A stretch of DNA of 64,000 bases from Hyperoodon ampullatus (Eukaryota > Chordata > Mammalia > Artiodactyla > Ziphiidae), in assembly GCA_949752795.1 (NCBI GenBank), contig CATKHW010000366.1, positions 62,001 through 126,000 on the forward strand. The letters run 5' to 3'. This document shows, piece after piece, positions 14,958-25,238 of this stretch. Position 1 is the stretch's first letter. Each line of letters opens with the position of its first letter. Below the pieces are notes generated by a model. It did not search any database. It saw nothing but the letters and a program-made list of their open reading frames with translations, and had not been told where the DNA came from. Made by a program: the position numbers and the translations under genes.

Positions 14958-15241
14958 ATGCGGGCCTCTCACTGCTGTGGCCTCTCCCATTGCGGGGCAC
15001 AGGCTCCGGACGCGCAGGCCCAGTTGCCATGGCTCACGGGAACAGCCGCTCCGCGGCACGTGAAATCCTCCCAGACCGGGGCACGAACCCGTGTCCCTGC
15101 ATCGGCAGGCAGACTCGCAACCACTGCGCCACCAGGGAAGCCCAACCTTTCTGGTTTTTACAGATATTCGGATGTCCCTTTTGACCAGTGGTAAGTGACA
15201 ATTCTTTGTAGCGTGGATTTGTATTGCGCGCTTGCTTGATT
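14905..15241 (-). repeat. Left end of the old 1.75-kb satellite tract, split by a SINE
   Basis: Starting near 14905-14912 the sequence changes from minisatellite to the satellite phase TCTTGCCTTTCTG, which in the main array precedes GTTTTTACAC. The satellite sequence resumes after the SINE at 15146 and runs to the palindrome at 15242 (for example GGATGTCCCTTTTGACCAG). This part derives from minus-strand L1 ORF2 sequence, as in the main array. The exact border is uncertain by about 10 bases. Confidence 0.75.
14922..15143 (-). mobile_element. tRNA-derived SINE, CHR-2 type (Cetacea)
   Basis: On the minus strand the element begins GGGCTTCCCTGGTGGCGCAG and ends in a poly(A) tail, seen on the plus strand as 31 T at 14922-14952. 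A box-A-like segment lies at about 15119-15132 and a box-B-like segment (GGTTCGTGCCC on the minus strand) at about 15079-15089, as expected of a tRNA-derived pol III promoter. An 8-bp direct repeat, CCTTTCTG, flanks it at 14914-14921 and 15146-15153, consistent with L1-type target-primed insertion into satellite sequence. From memory, SINEs with this head and body are the CHR family shared by cetaceans, hippos and ruminants, and this subtype is very common in whales and dolphins. The family name was not confirmed by a search. Confidence 0.92.
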
Positions 15242-16998
15242 GGCCAAAAAGGGTGTATGCGTTTTCTTCTGAATATATTCAGGAGAAAAGGCATACGCCC
15301 TTTTTGGCCAAGTGCATCACTGTCCAAGTTGGGATGCTTTTCCTGTGCTTTAAAGGCGATTCCAATTTACCTCTTGAAATATATTTTGTGCAATTCTGCC
15401 TCATTTTCAAGGCCGCTTCATTGCCTTCCCTCAACAGATTTTTGGAAGAGAGTAGTACTTTATAAGTCTGCAGGTTTGTGAATTGCTGTGCCCCTGAGCT
15501 CCAATTTTCAAATCCCATCTTTGTGAGCTGGCCGCAAATCCACAATTTTGCTTCAGGACCTATACTGGTTCCAGGGGTGGCTATATTGGTTCCCTGTGTG
15601 TGGCTGAGGCTTTGGTTAATTCTTCTTCCTGCCGGGAAATTAGAGTGACATGTGCCCGTCCAAATGCCTACATCTACTCTCTGATTGGTTCTCCCTCTTC
15701 CCTTTCATCCTCTGCACAATTAGCAAACTGTGCGAACCAGGAGGTTATAGGGGCTGACTCTCCTAAGTTGGGAGATTGATAGTAAAGCAGTTGGAATGCC
15801 AAAGTGGAGCACAAGGAGAGGAAAAATTAGGAGAGTTTTAGAAACCTTTCGCCATCACAGGGTGTCCATTTTCTAGGTTTCCCATACATGTTATAATTGT
15901 AGTGATATTCCCTTCTACCTGGAGATTTGGGACACATGGAATGGTGGCATGCATTACTACTTTAAAAGGTCTGCATTTTCTCTCCCAATCTCACCAGTCC
16001 TCTCAGTCCCAAGTGTCCAGCCTTATGTCTCATCCAGCTGTCTTTGCAGATAGGGTCATTCCAGGTTTCATCAGAACCCCTGAAGGAATTGTGTAAGAAT
16101 TTCGCTGTTTTTTGGGGTTTTTTTTGAAATTCATTTTTATAATGGGGTTGAGCTGATTTTCACTGACGTGTTTATGCCAGTCTAGACACAATTGATTCCC
16201 TTACAGAGACATATCAATACATAAGTTATAAGATTCTTAGTAGTCAGATATATTCCTCTGTGGGGCATAGGGGTGTTGAGTCCCGTTCACTGAGGAAGGT
16301 GTAGGTCTTGTCTATTCTGTATTTGGTTTATGGAATGGTACCTGTGCTAATATCAAACTCTGGTTTTATGCATCACCCCACCTCTCCTTTCCCCTGAAGC
16401 AGGCATAAGAGATTTTTGCTAAATGTGAGACTCTGTTCTCTTTCCTAATTCAGTTCATGTGTTGTGATATTGACATTCCCTCTATAAGTGATATCTTATG
16501 ATAAGATTCTTTTTCTGTGTGACTAATTTCCCTTAAAATCATCATACGTAAATCCACTCATTATGCTGCTACTGGCCTTATATACATTGATTTCACGTCT
16601 GAGTGATATTCCGTTGTGCAAAATTACAAGTTCTTTATGCATTTCTCTTTTTCCTGGGATATTTTAGGTGTACCAAAGTTGAGGTTCTTGTATGCAGAGC
16701 AGCCCTAAACTTTGGGGTGCCTGTGTCTTATTGACATTTAGTCTTCCCAAGTTATATGTCCATGAGTTGAAATCCCCTTGCTCTGGGGCTTTGTATTTTA
16801 GATGTTTTAAAAACAGCATACACTTCTTCAGAGTGGCTCTTGGATATTTATACCCCACCCATCAGCGTGACTAGGCTCCCTGTTTTCCATGGCCTCTCCT
16901 GCATTTCTGGTTTGTACACATTTTTTGGATGGCCTTTCTGAGCAGTGGAAATTGAGACTTCTTTGTTGTGTGGATTTGCATTTCCCTCTTGCTTGGTT
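15242..16998 (-). repeat. Diverged satellite unit A (1.757 kb)
   Basis: Unit counted from palindrome to palindrome. It opens with a slightly imperfect copy of the palindrome (15242-15309) and follows the main-array layout: non-L1 part to about 16100, T-rich tract near 16111-16130, then minus-strand L1 3'UTR and ORF2 remnant to about 16990. It carries bases lost from the homogenised array, such as GAGGTTCTTG near 16680 and CACTCATT near 16555, and extra bases (for example a duplicated stretch of 'ctatattggttccc' near 15580). Its period is about 18 bases longer than that of the main array. Confidence 0.88.
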
Positions 16999-17071
16999 GG
17001 CCAAAAACTCTGCATGTGTTTTTTTCCTGAAGATATTCACGAAAAAAACGCATACACCCTTTTGCCCAACC
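16995..17071. mobile_element. Old palindromic MITE copy with GGTTGGCC/CCAACC-like ends
   Basis: Imperfect inverted repeat of about 77 bases inside an L1-derived segment. The left end reads GGTTGGCCAAAAAC and the right end CCCTTTTGCCCAACC. This diverged copy, like the one at 18747-18819, extends the terminal inverted repeat outward to GGTT/AACC, which the main-array copies have lost. From memory, short mariner-type palindromes of cattle and their relatives begin GGTTGGCCAAAAAG, so I read this as a MITE of that kind. The L1-like flank GATTTGCATTTCCCT lies just left of it. Confidence 0.6.
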
Positions 17072-18750
17072 ACATCATTTTAGAAATTCTGCTGCTTTTC
17101 ATATGCTTTAAATGTGAGTACAATCTACCTTTTGAAATCTGTTTCCTGCAATTCTGCCTCTCATTCAGATCCTCTTCGTTACCTTACCTGAATATATTTT
17201 TGGACGTTGGTTATCATTTATATCTTTGCAGGTCTTTGCATTGTCTGCTCCTGAGCTCCATTTTGCAACTCGCTTTTTTTGTGAGCTGGCCGCCAAACCA
17301 TTGGATTACTTCTGGCCCTATTCTGGTTCTGGGGAGGCAGGCTGAGCCTTTGGTTAATTCTTCTTCCTAATGGGAAATTAGAGTGACATGTGCCTGTCAA
17401 AAGTCCTACAGCTAATCTCTCATTGGTTCCCCCGCTTCCCATTTATCCTCTGCACAAATTGCAAACTGTGTGAAACAGGAGGTTAAAGGTGCTGATTCTC
17501 CAAGTGGGGAGATTGTTAGTAATGTGGCTGGAATGGCGAACCCCAGCACCAGGAGATCAAAAATGAGGTGCATTTTAGACACCTTTCCTGAGCACACGGT
17601 GTACATTCATCTCGGTTTCCCGGGCATGTTTTCGCTGTCAGAAGATTCCCTTGAACCTGCAGATTTGGGACCCATGGAATGGGTACCAGGCAGTATTACT
17701 TTAAAAGGTCTGCATTTCCTCACCCAGCCTCTCTAACATCTCTTAGCGTGCATAGCTTCCAGCCTTATATAATCATCCTGCTGTGGGTCTACATGTGTTC
17801 AATCCATGTTACATCGTAGCCCTTCAACAAAAGTTGTAAGAATTTTTGTCTGTCTCACTGTTTTTATAAATAGTTTTAAATTTATTTTTATATTGGTTAC
17901 AGCTGATTTTCAAAGCTCTGTTTTTTGCTGCTGTACATCCACTTGATTCATGTACTGTGAGACAACAATAACTTCTTTTTCAGATGCTTACCAGTCATAT
18001 GTATTATTTTCCAGTGACTTGAGTGGGCTGAGTACAGTTCTTTGAGGTACCGTGTAGGCCTTGTCAGTTATTCAATTTGGTACTTGGAATGGTACCTTTG
18101 CTAATTTCAACCTCCTGGATAATACCTCACCATTCCCACCTTTCCCATTTAGCAGCCTTATGTCTATTTTCTACATATTTGACTATGTTTCTGTTTTGTA
18201 ATTTATTTCATGTGTAGCCATTTTTGATTCCACCTTTAAGTGACATCTTATGATATGTGTCTTTTTCTTTCTGACATATGTCACTTAGAATGATCGTATG
18301 TAACTCCTCCAGAGTTGTTACAACTGGCCTTATTTCATTGATTTCTGGATAAGTAATATTCCACTCTACATAAGTACCCCATCTCTTTTATCCATTTTAT
18401 CCTTCCAGGGACATTTAGGTTATATCCAATTTGAGGCCCTTTTTAACAGAGAGGTGGTAAACGTTCGGGTGCCTGTTTTCTGTCGATTTTTGTTTTTGCC
18501 AAGGTACACGCCCATGAGTGCAAGTGCCCTATGCTCTGTAGCTCATTTTTTAGATGTTTTAGCAAACACAATACACTTCTCCAGAGTGGCCGTTGGCAAA
18601 TTACATTTCCACTATCAGCCTCACAGGGCTCCCTTTTCTCCTCGCCCTGTCCTGCATTTCTGGTGTTTACACTTTATGTGGATGGCCCTTCTGACTGATG
18701 TGAAGTGATACATTTTGTGATATTGATTTCCAGTGCCCACCTGTTTGGTT
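16999..18750 (-). repeat. Diverged satellite unit B (1.752 kb), most L1-like
   Basis: Same layout as the main units but much diverged. Its right half (about 17860-18740) reads clearly as minus-strand L1 3'UTR and ORF2: a tract near 18196 (TTTCTGTTTTGTAA), AAGTGACATCTTATGATATG near 18239, GTAATATTCCACTCTACATA near 18353, and a CAGGGACATTTAGGTT segment near 18407. In the main array these signals are heavily worn. I infer that this unit lies closer to the ancestral L1-derived monomer. Confidence 0.85.
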
Positions 18751-18819
18751 GGATAAAAAGTGTGTATGGCCTTTACTTGAATATATTCAGAAAAAATGTA
18801 TACACCCTTTTTGGCCAAC
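18747..18819. mobile_element. Old palindromic MITE copy in unit C
   Basis: Imperfect inverted repeat opening with GGTTGGATAAAAAG and closing with CCCTTTTTGGCCAAC. The centre GAATATATTC is intact. It sits at the same place in the L1-derived sequence as the other copies, so the insertion predates amplification of the satellite. Confidence 0.55.
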
Positions 18820-19425
18820 TGCATCATTGGCGATGTTCAGCCCCTTTTCTTGTGCTTTAATGGGGAGTCCTTTCTACCTCTTCAAATCTGTTTCCTGCCA
18901 CTCTCCCTTGCTTACAAGTCCTTTTCTTTGACTTACCTCAAGACATTTCTTGACGATAGATATTTTCAACTCTGCAGTTTCATGAATTTTAGTGCCCCTG
19001 AGTTCCATTTTTCAACTTGTGTTTTTGGAAACTGGACACAAAACAGCGGGATTTCCTCTAGCCCTATTCTGTTTCCATGGGCAATTCTAGCCTTTGATGA
19101 ATTTGTGTTCTGGATTGGAAATTAGAGTGGCATGTGCCTGCCCGAACACCTAAGACTTGTCTCTAAATTTTTCTCATCCTTCCGCTTCATCCTCTGGACA
19201 AATTCCAAACTGTGTGCAACAGGATGTTGACGGTGCTGATATCCCCAAGTGAGGAGATTGTTAGGAAAGATGCTATAGGGTTGAACCCGAGCACCAGGCG
19301 ATGAGGAGATGAGGTGCCTTTTCCAAACTCTTTCCGATCAAACGGTGTACCATCCTCTAGGTGTGACAGGCATGTTTTAGCTGTAGGAAGGGTCCCGTGC
19401 ATGTAAGGAGAACACCAGGGATTTT
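18751..19425. repeat. Truncated, diverged satellite unit C
   Basis: It follows the satellite from the palindrome through the non-L1 part: a GATGTTCAGCCCCTTTTC stretch after the palindrome, TGCCCCTGAGTTCCATTTTT near 18994, GGAAATTAGAGTGGCATGTG near 19116 and CATGTTTTAGCTGTAGGAAG near 19371. Similarity to the array fades near 19420, before the T-rich tract and L1 part. This is the right end of the old satellite tract. Satellite sequence resumes only at 29057. Confidence 0.8.
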
Positions 19426-19625
19426 TCCAAATCAGTGCCTCCCCGAACCCCAAACTGGGGAATTTTTAAGCTACGGTTACACGTATGTCCTTTAAGGGCC
19501 TTCGGAAATAGGCAGAGTCCAAACTTTAGATGACTGAAATCTTCAGGGTCAGAAGCGCTCACCATCGGCCTTGCTTAGGTTACATTTTATCTGTCATTGA
19601 TAGATGATGTCAATAAAAATATCTA
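19426..19625. other. Unclassified gap after the old satellite tract
   Basis: About 200 bases with no clear open frame or recognised repeat. It may be a further decayed part of unit C (a CCTTTAAGGGCCTTC stretch near 19491 is faintly like the array's CTTTAAAGGGTCTGC), but I cannot establish this. Confidence 0.4.
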
Positions 19626-19805
19626 TTGTTTTTCAGATTATTTCCCCTTATAGGTTATTGCAAAATACTCAGTGTAGTTCCCTGTGCTATACAGTAGTTC
19701 CTTGTTGATGATCTATTTTATACATAGCAGTGTGTATGTGTTAATCCCAAACTGTTAATTAATCCCTTCTCCTACCTTTCCCCTTTGGTAATAATAAATT
19801 ATAAG
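19626..19805 (-). mobile_element. L1 3'UTR fragment
   Basis: Minus-strand L1 3'UTR remnant, read on the plus strand as TTCAGATTATTTCCCCTTAT, GTTCCCTGTGCTATACAGTA and TTAATCCCAAACTGTTAATT. This is a well-known part of laurasiatherian L1 3' ends. It ends abruptly near 19800 after CCCCTTTGGTAA. It could be a separate insertion or the L1 part of unit C's original monomer. Confidence 0.75.
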
Positions 19806-20430
19806 ATTTTATACTTCTCAGAAATGGGGGAGCTGAAAGAGAGGTATCATTTTCAATGGAAAAGCATTCAAAACAAGATTGAAGCTTCAGCCAAGAGTAT
19901 TCGATGTACATGCATGGAAATAAATCACTTCATTTCTCTAATGTTGACCTGACAAATAAGACAGACGTCTTCACTGAACTTGCTTATAGGAAAGTGATGG
20001 AAATATCAAATGTAAGTCTTAGAAACATCTTATTTTACCCGAGCATTATACACTGCTCTATGTTAACTACAGTTTGGCTCACACATCTGTTCATTGAAGT
20101 TACAATGTTCTCAATTTCTGTTACTGATCCTCCAGAGTGGACCCCAACAGGAGTCCCCGTGCCCAGTGTCATTGGAGCCAACAGATCAAGACTGAGTTTG
20201 GTTCAGAAGCAAAGGAAACATTATTTTGAAAACAGAATGGAGAGGTGAGAGCGTGCACTCCCCCATGGACTGTGGGCTGGGCTGCTGTGTAGGGTCCCCG
20301 GCAGCGTCAGTGGGAGGGAGGGGATGGAGCTCTCGAGGGCTGCGTTGGCTGCAGCTCAGGCTCTATGCCGCGGAGTCTGCATGGGACCCCGCTAGCTGAG
20401 GTGTCGACCCAGCCATTCTGCACTAGGAAA
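19806..20430. other. Unclassified sequence, no gene recognised
   Basis: The left half is AT-rich and holds a 114-codon plus-strand frame (19904-20248), interrupted by a donor-like GTAAGT near 20010. The product matches nothing I recognise and has no domain, signal or transmembrane pattern that would support a gene. The right half (20250-20430) is GC-rich. It could include a retroviral LTR edge or a processed-pseudogene scrap; I cannot decide. Confidence 0.4.
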
Positions 20431-20810
20431 TCGGGTCTGAAGTGCCGGGTGTGGGACCTCTGCATGCGGAACCCTAGGAGCACGTGAAATTAGACAAAGC
20501 ACAAAGGAAAAACAGGTTAGACTTTATTTAATTGCCCAGATTCTCTTTTTATCTCCCAGGAATTTTTAATGAACGTTGCCGGAGGCGAACACTTCCTCTG
20601 CTTTTTGTTCCGTTCCTTATTCTTTGGGTGTTGAGGGTGCAGACCCCTCTTTTGTAACTGCTTCATGCTGTGGTGGGAGCCCTGATACATGGGGGGAGGG
20701 GCAAAACGTCTCCCCACCAGCCTCCTGGTGAGGTTGATTGTCCCAAGGCCTCCTGCCTCACTTCTCGTCCGCCTGAGCACCAGCATTGGAAGTGTTACAG
20801 ATTCTAATGA
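20431..20810 (-). mobile_element. Possible 3' end (LTR) of the decayed endogenous retrovirus
   Basis: On the minus strand an AATAAA signal lies at about 20524-20529 (AAATAAAGTCTAACC). It is downstream of the retroviral integrase remnant on the same strand, where a 3' LTR with its poly(A) signal would be expected. No paired LTR and no clear TG...CA ends were identified. The 89-codon minus-strand frame at 20517-20786 is basic and low in complexity and is not recognised. Confidence 0.3.
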
Positions 20811-21342
20811 CCTTTAAGGGTCCAGGAAAGAGAGGCGCAGAGATGCTGCGGTGGCAGGTTTCACCCCACCCCACATATGTTCGGCGACCTTAGGCTGACA
20901 GTTTTTGCCAGACTAGATGCTCTGACCAGTAGTCTGTGCTTTCTTTAATTAGGTCCCTGAATTAATGTACAAACAGCACCATGTGTCAGAGCCATGCCCG
21001 CACAACTCCCAGACAGTCCAGGGTCAGTGGTGATCCAGGACCATGACGTCCACTGAGTCAACGGCCTTTAGAAGTAGCCAGCAGTCCAGCTGGTCATATT
21101 GGCCACCATCACCGCGGTGTCTGTAGGGTTTTCTATGGTGAAAGCGTGATATACATTTCCCCCGCCAAGCTTATTAGCTCCCCTCTGGGTGCAGTAAGTC
21201 CTGCAAGCAGTAGTCTGCTCTTTCCGGGCACAGTCTTGTCGTTTTCTGAGAGAAACTCCAGGTCAAGTGATGGTCACACGAGTCATCTTGGGGGCCCGTT
21301 GCCCCCGTTTATCTCTCTGGAGGTTGGAGTTGGAGGGCCTCC
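20811..21342 (-). other. Probable retroviral remnant between integrase and LTR, unresolved
   Basis: In a minus-strand provirus this interval would be the env/3' region. The minus-strand frames are short and broken, and I see no fusion peptide, immunosuppressive-type region or membrane anchor. It is called retroviral only by position. Confidence 0.3.
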
Positions 21343-21590
21343 TCACTCGAGGTCAGTGTGTCCACAGAGCGACCCCTGCAACTTCAGGGCATGATGGGTG
21401 GTTAGGATCACCACGTGGGGTCCTTTTCCCTTAGGAGGGAGCTGGCCTTGCGGGCTGCTGATTTCCAGCTTTTTAGATACCCCAGTATCCTGGCCTGATG
21501 AGTCGGTGGGCAAAGCCCGTGGTGACCATAGTTTATCATACCTGAAGGGCATTCTTGTGTTGCTCCATTTCAAGTGGTCCCAGTTTTTGC
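21343..21590 (-). pseudogene. pol: Endogenous retrovirus integrase C-terminal remnant
   Basis: A minus-strand open frame (21343-21573) resembles the C-terminal DNA-binding end of gammaretrovirus-type integrase: a proline/lysine-rich stretch followed by KGPHVVILTT and then an HALKLQG segment, the order typical of that domain. The catalytic core and zinc-binding part are missing: upstream on the minus strand the sequence jumps directly to the RNase H edge near 21592, so about 1 kb of pol is deleted. Non-functional. Confidence 0.75.
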
Positions 21591-21591
21591 A

Positions 21592-22380
21592 CTAAGGCTC
21601 CAAGGGCGATTAACCTTTGACCGGGTATGTAAAGGTCAAAGGGTTTAGCTAAATTAGGGAGTTCCTGGGCAAGGGTCTGTATTGACTGCTCTTTCCATTC
21701 TTGAAAGGCTGCTTCTGGATTCTATTCAAAAGGATCATCATCTTTTCGTGTCAGTGTTTCATGTAGAGGCCCAGCTATTACACTGTAGTTAGGGATCCAG
21801 ATGCAGAAAACCTTGGCCTCCCCAGGAACCCCTAAGCTGTCTTCTAGTTTTAGAAGAGGTAAGGCTGCAAATGGCTTCTTCCCTATCCTGGGATGCGTTT
21901 CTCCGAATATCTGTGAGAATGAAGCCCAGGCATGTCACCTTAGCCTGGGATATTTGAGCGTTTTTCTTGGACACCTTCTATCCTTTCTTGGCTAGGTAGT
22001 TCAGAGGCGTCTTTAGTAGGCCTGGCGATCAGAATGTCATCTGCATATTGAAGGAGGGTTCCCTTTTACAGAGGTTGAACTTTTAGGTCTTTAGAGGACA
22101 TTTCCCCAATGATGGTGTGGGGATTTTTGAACCATTGGGGCAGGACGGCCCAGCATTATTGCTTTTGTTGCATGTTGTGTCCTGCCACTCACAAGCCAAA
22201 AATTATTGTGTCTCTGAGATGAATGGAATACAGAAGAAGGCATCATTGAAGTCTAATACAGAATGCCATGGCCTGGTGGAAGGTAGAATGACCAGCAGGG
22301 AGTAGGAAATAGGAGCTACTGGATGTATATCCTCGGTGGCTTCACTGACTGTCCTGATATCCTTTACCAGGTCTCCAGCA
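21592..22380 (-). pseudogene. pol: Endogenous retrovirus reverse transcriptase remnant (class I type)
   Basis: Read on the minus strand from 22380 down, the recognisable RT parts occur in the correct order. An LVKDIRTV segment lies near 22350, a VLDFNDAFF segment holding the first catalytic aspartate at about 22230-22260, a WFKNPHTI segment near 22100 and the YADD active-site motif at 22036-22047. The connection region follows (near 21800-21970), and then a KPFDLY...LVQKLGP segment at about 21592-21650 that marks the start of RNase H. The parts lie in different frames with in-frame stops, so several frameshifts have destroyed the gene. The motif order and wording point to a gammaretrovirus-like (class I) element. 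No gag, protease or intact env is seen. The upstream end is cut at the small minisatellite at 22376. Confidence 0.88.
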
Positions 22381-22590
22381 GCCCATGGGGCTCTCGTGGT
22401 CAGGCCAATCCCAGGATATGGAGCTCACCTGGGCTGAACCCCTACCCCACAGCCAACGGGGCTCTCATGGTCAAGTCCCTCCCAGGGTATGGAGCTCACC
22501 TCTGCAGCTACCCAGCAGCCCATGGGGCTCTCCTACTCAGGCCCTTCCCAGGATACGGAGCTCCCCTGGGCAGGTACCCCAGCAGGGCTG
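22376..22590. repeat. GC-rich minisatellite, about 66-71 bp x 3
   Basis: Three tandem copies begin at about 22381, 22452 and 22518 with GCCCATGGGGCTCTC or a near variant. Each contains CCCAGGATATGGAGCTCACC or a near variant, and a partial fourth starts near 22577. The repeat keeps a plus-strand frame open (168 codons, 22385-22891), but the product is only the repeat followed by unrelated sequence, so I do not call a gene. Confidence 0.85.
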
Positions 22591-22975
22591 GACACACAGG
22601 AACTGTGCACATGGCCCACCTTGCAGAGAACCCCCAGCTCACCTGTCGCTCACAACTGACACAGAATACCTCAGAGCAGGACTTGAACTAACAAACAGCA
22701 GCTCTGACAGGTCTGTGACCATGGCTATCACTCTCTGCAGGCTCTTTCTGCCTGGTCTTCCAGACACTTCCACTGCAGCCAGGGCACCAGGCCTCTGTCT
22801 CCACCCACCATCACTCCTCTCCCTGACTCCTGGGTTCCTCTCATTAGGAGAGTGTCTTCTTGAAGTTGTTTTCCACTCATGGACCAGATAAAATGATAAG
22901 AAAACAAGCCGCAGCTGCAGCCCCTTGTCTATCCTGACTCTCAAGAGCCCACACCTGTTCCTAGGGCCTGGCCCG
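22591..22975. other. Unclassified single-copy-like sequence
   Basis: No recognised repeat or gene. It is C/T-rich on the plus strand near 22740-22860. It could be the remaining 5' part of the provirus (gag side or LTR), given the retroviral pol on the minus strand just left, but no motif supports that. Confidence 0.35.
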
Positions 22976-23870
22976 TTTAGCAAGTTTCATTTTCTGCAAC
23001 TGTGAGCCCCTGAGGGGTGAGGATTGGCTGATTTTGGCAGCCTGAAACTGCCTGCCAGCCCTCCACAGGTGTGCCTGGTTTGAGGGCAATATAAACAGCT
23101 CTCCAGTGAGCGACAGCCCTTGTAACTGTGACTGACGCCATATTCTCTGCCCCGTAGGCAGTGCCGGGGCTGTGCTGGTGGGAGGGAGTGAGGGGCCGTG
23201 GCTTTGTGGGTGGCCGAGTGTGAGAGGGGCTCTGCTGGACTTTCTGCAGGAGTTGCCAGGCTGCCACCTGCTAAAGAAGAGGATGTGTCACCGATACCTG
23301 CCGCTGGAATTTCTCCCCAGGCAGAGGTGAGGAAGTAAAAAAGCAGTGGGGGCCGTGGCAGGAGGGGTATCTCAGGCAGGGAAATGGAAAGCTTCCAGAA
23401 GAGCATCTGGGGCCAGGACCATCCTGACAGGCCTGCAGGCACCAAGTCGGCCTGTGTGCTGTCGCTGGTGTGGCTCCACAGCCCTTCCTCTAGGCTTGCA
23501 AGTTCTTGTACATATTCAGGTGTTTTAACTGGAAAGGGTGGGAAGAGTTCAGCTGCAGCAGGACTGGGGCTCAGCTCACGTTTACTCACAGATGCCTTGG
23601 CTTGGTCCCCCAGCTTTGCAATGAGGACCCTCCTTGCTTGGGGTGTGGGCTGCTGGCTGTATGGGAGATGATTCCCCACCTCTGACCAATTTCAGAATTA
23701 TTTACCGCTGGAGCAAGTGCCCTGATAGGGATTTCCTCTGTATAACTTGTCGGTTCAGGTTTTTTTTCCTTTTTTGGTTCAAGTTAGATTTTATTCCTCT
23801 TTTATGTATTTATTGATATAAGCATGGAAATAATTCATTCATATAAATACATCTGTGTGAAGGGAAGAAC

Positions 23871-24860
23871 TTTTTTCTGTTTTATTTTTAAATTTTATTT
23901 TTTAAAATATTAAAATTTAATTTTATTTATATTTTTATACAGCAGGTTATTATTAGTTATGTATTTTATGCATATACATGTATACAGGTCAATCCCAATC
24001 TCCCAACATATGCCACCACCACCACCCCATGGCTTCCCACACTTGGTGTCCATACGTGTGTTCTCTACCTCTGTGTCTCTATTTCTTCCCTTCAAAGCAG
24101 TTCATCTGTACCATTTTTCTAGGTTCCACATATATGCATTAATATACAATATTTGTTTTTCTCTTTCTGACTTACTTCATTCTGTATGACAGTCTCTAGA
24201 TCCATCGACGTCTCTACAAATGACCCAGTTTCATTCCTTCTTATGGCTGAGTAATATTCCATTTTATATATGTACCACATCTTTATCCATTCGTCTGTCT
24301 GTGGGTATTTAGGTTGCTTCCATTGCCTGGCTATTGTAAATAGTGCTGAAATGAGCATTGTGGTGAATGTGCCTTTTTGATTTATGGTTTTCTCTGGGTA
24401 TATGCCCAGAAGTGGGATTGCTGGATCATATGGTAATTCTATTTCTAGTTTTTTTAAGGAAACTCCATACTGTTCTCCATCATGACTGTATAAATTTACA
24501 TTTCCACCACTAGTGGAAGAGGGATCCTTTTGTCCACACCCTCCCCAGAATTTGTTTTTTGTAGATTTTCTGATGATGCCGATTCTAACAGGTGTGAGGT
24601 GATACCTCATTGTAGTTTTGATTTGCATTTCTCTAATAATTAGTGATGTTGAGCAGATTTTCATGTTGGTCTTGGCCATCTCTGTGTCTTCTTTGAAGAA
24701 ACATCTCTTTAGATCTTCTGCCCAATTTTGTATTGGGTTGTTTGTTTTTTTAATATTAAGCTGCATGAGCTCTTTATATATATTGGAGATTAAACCTTTG
24801 TCCATTGATTCGTTTGCAAATATTTCGCCCATTCTGAGGGACGCTTTTTGCCATTCCCGT
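23871..24860 (-). mobile_element. 5'-truncated L1, ORF2 C-terminus and 3'UTR (copy 1)
   Basis: About 1 kb of L1 3' end. On the minus strand the frame 24871-24119 encodes the last 250 residues or so of ORF2, including [20 protein letters not shown] and [16 protein letters not shown], and ends at what I judge to be the natural stop (HICGT then stop). The 3'UTR follows to about 23871 with an AT-rich end. The 5' truncation is near 24850-24860. The rest of ORF2, ORF1 and the promoter are missing, so it is inactive. It was inserted before the 2.73-kb duplication, because copy 2 has it at the same place. Confidence 0.93.
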
Positions 24861-24869
24861 TTTTTTAAC

Positions 24870-25238
24870 AACAGAAGAAAGACAGAAAAAGAAGCAGAAC
24901 ACTAATGTGTGTAAAATATGCCTTTTGAAACTGTCGTTTTGAAATATGGACGTCCTTTGAATTTTTTGGTCGATATATGACCCCAGGATTTGTTTTCAGG
25001 GCAGGTGTCATTTACAGGCCTGCAATGATTTTGAATATCAACTGACCATTAGCGCTGGGATTAAAGCTGCTGTTTTCTGAAACGGCCACAATGTGGCAGC
25101 AGTTCTCCTTTACCAAATCTGGTTACTGGGGCAACAGAGCCTCAAAGGAAGTCGTGTTCTAGATTGGAATTTAGAACGGAATGTGCCAGGAGAAAGCCCC
25201 TCAAGTTTGTCTCACTACTTCTTGTTCGTGTTTTTAGT
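24870..25238. other. Non-L1 part of the 2.73-kb segment, faintly satellite-like
   Basis: No gene seen. Near 25158 the stretch GTGTTCTAGATTGGAATTTA followed by GAACGGAATGTGCC and later CAAGTTTGTCTC resembles satellite unit C at 19108-19160 (GTGTTCTGGATTGGAAATTA, then GAGTGGCATGTGCC and AGACTTGTCTC). This may be an old relative of the satellite's non-L1 part. It also holds the degenerate counterpart of the CTCF-like motif noted in copy 2. Confidence 0.45.

Noticed and set aside
14751..15194. 147-codon frame across the minisatellite end and the SINE
   Set aside because: It runs through the poly-T tract and the antisense SINE, so it is a chance frame.
19904..20248. 114-codon plus-strand frame with a donor-like GTAAGT inside
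   Set aside because: No recognisable domain, no matching acceptor/exon pattern, and the surroundings are repeats.
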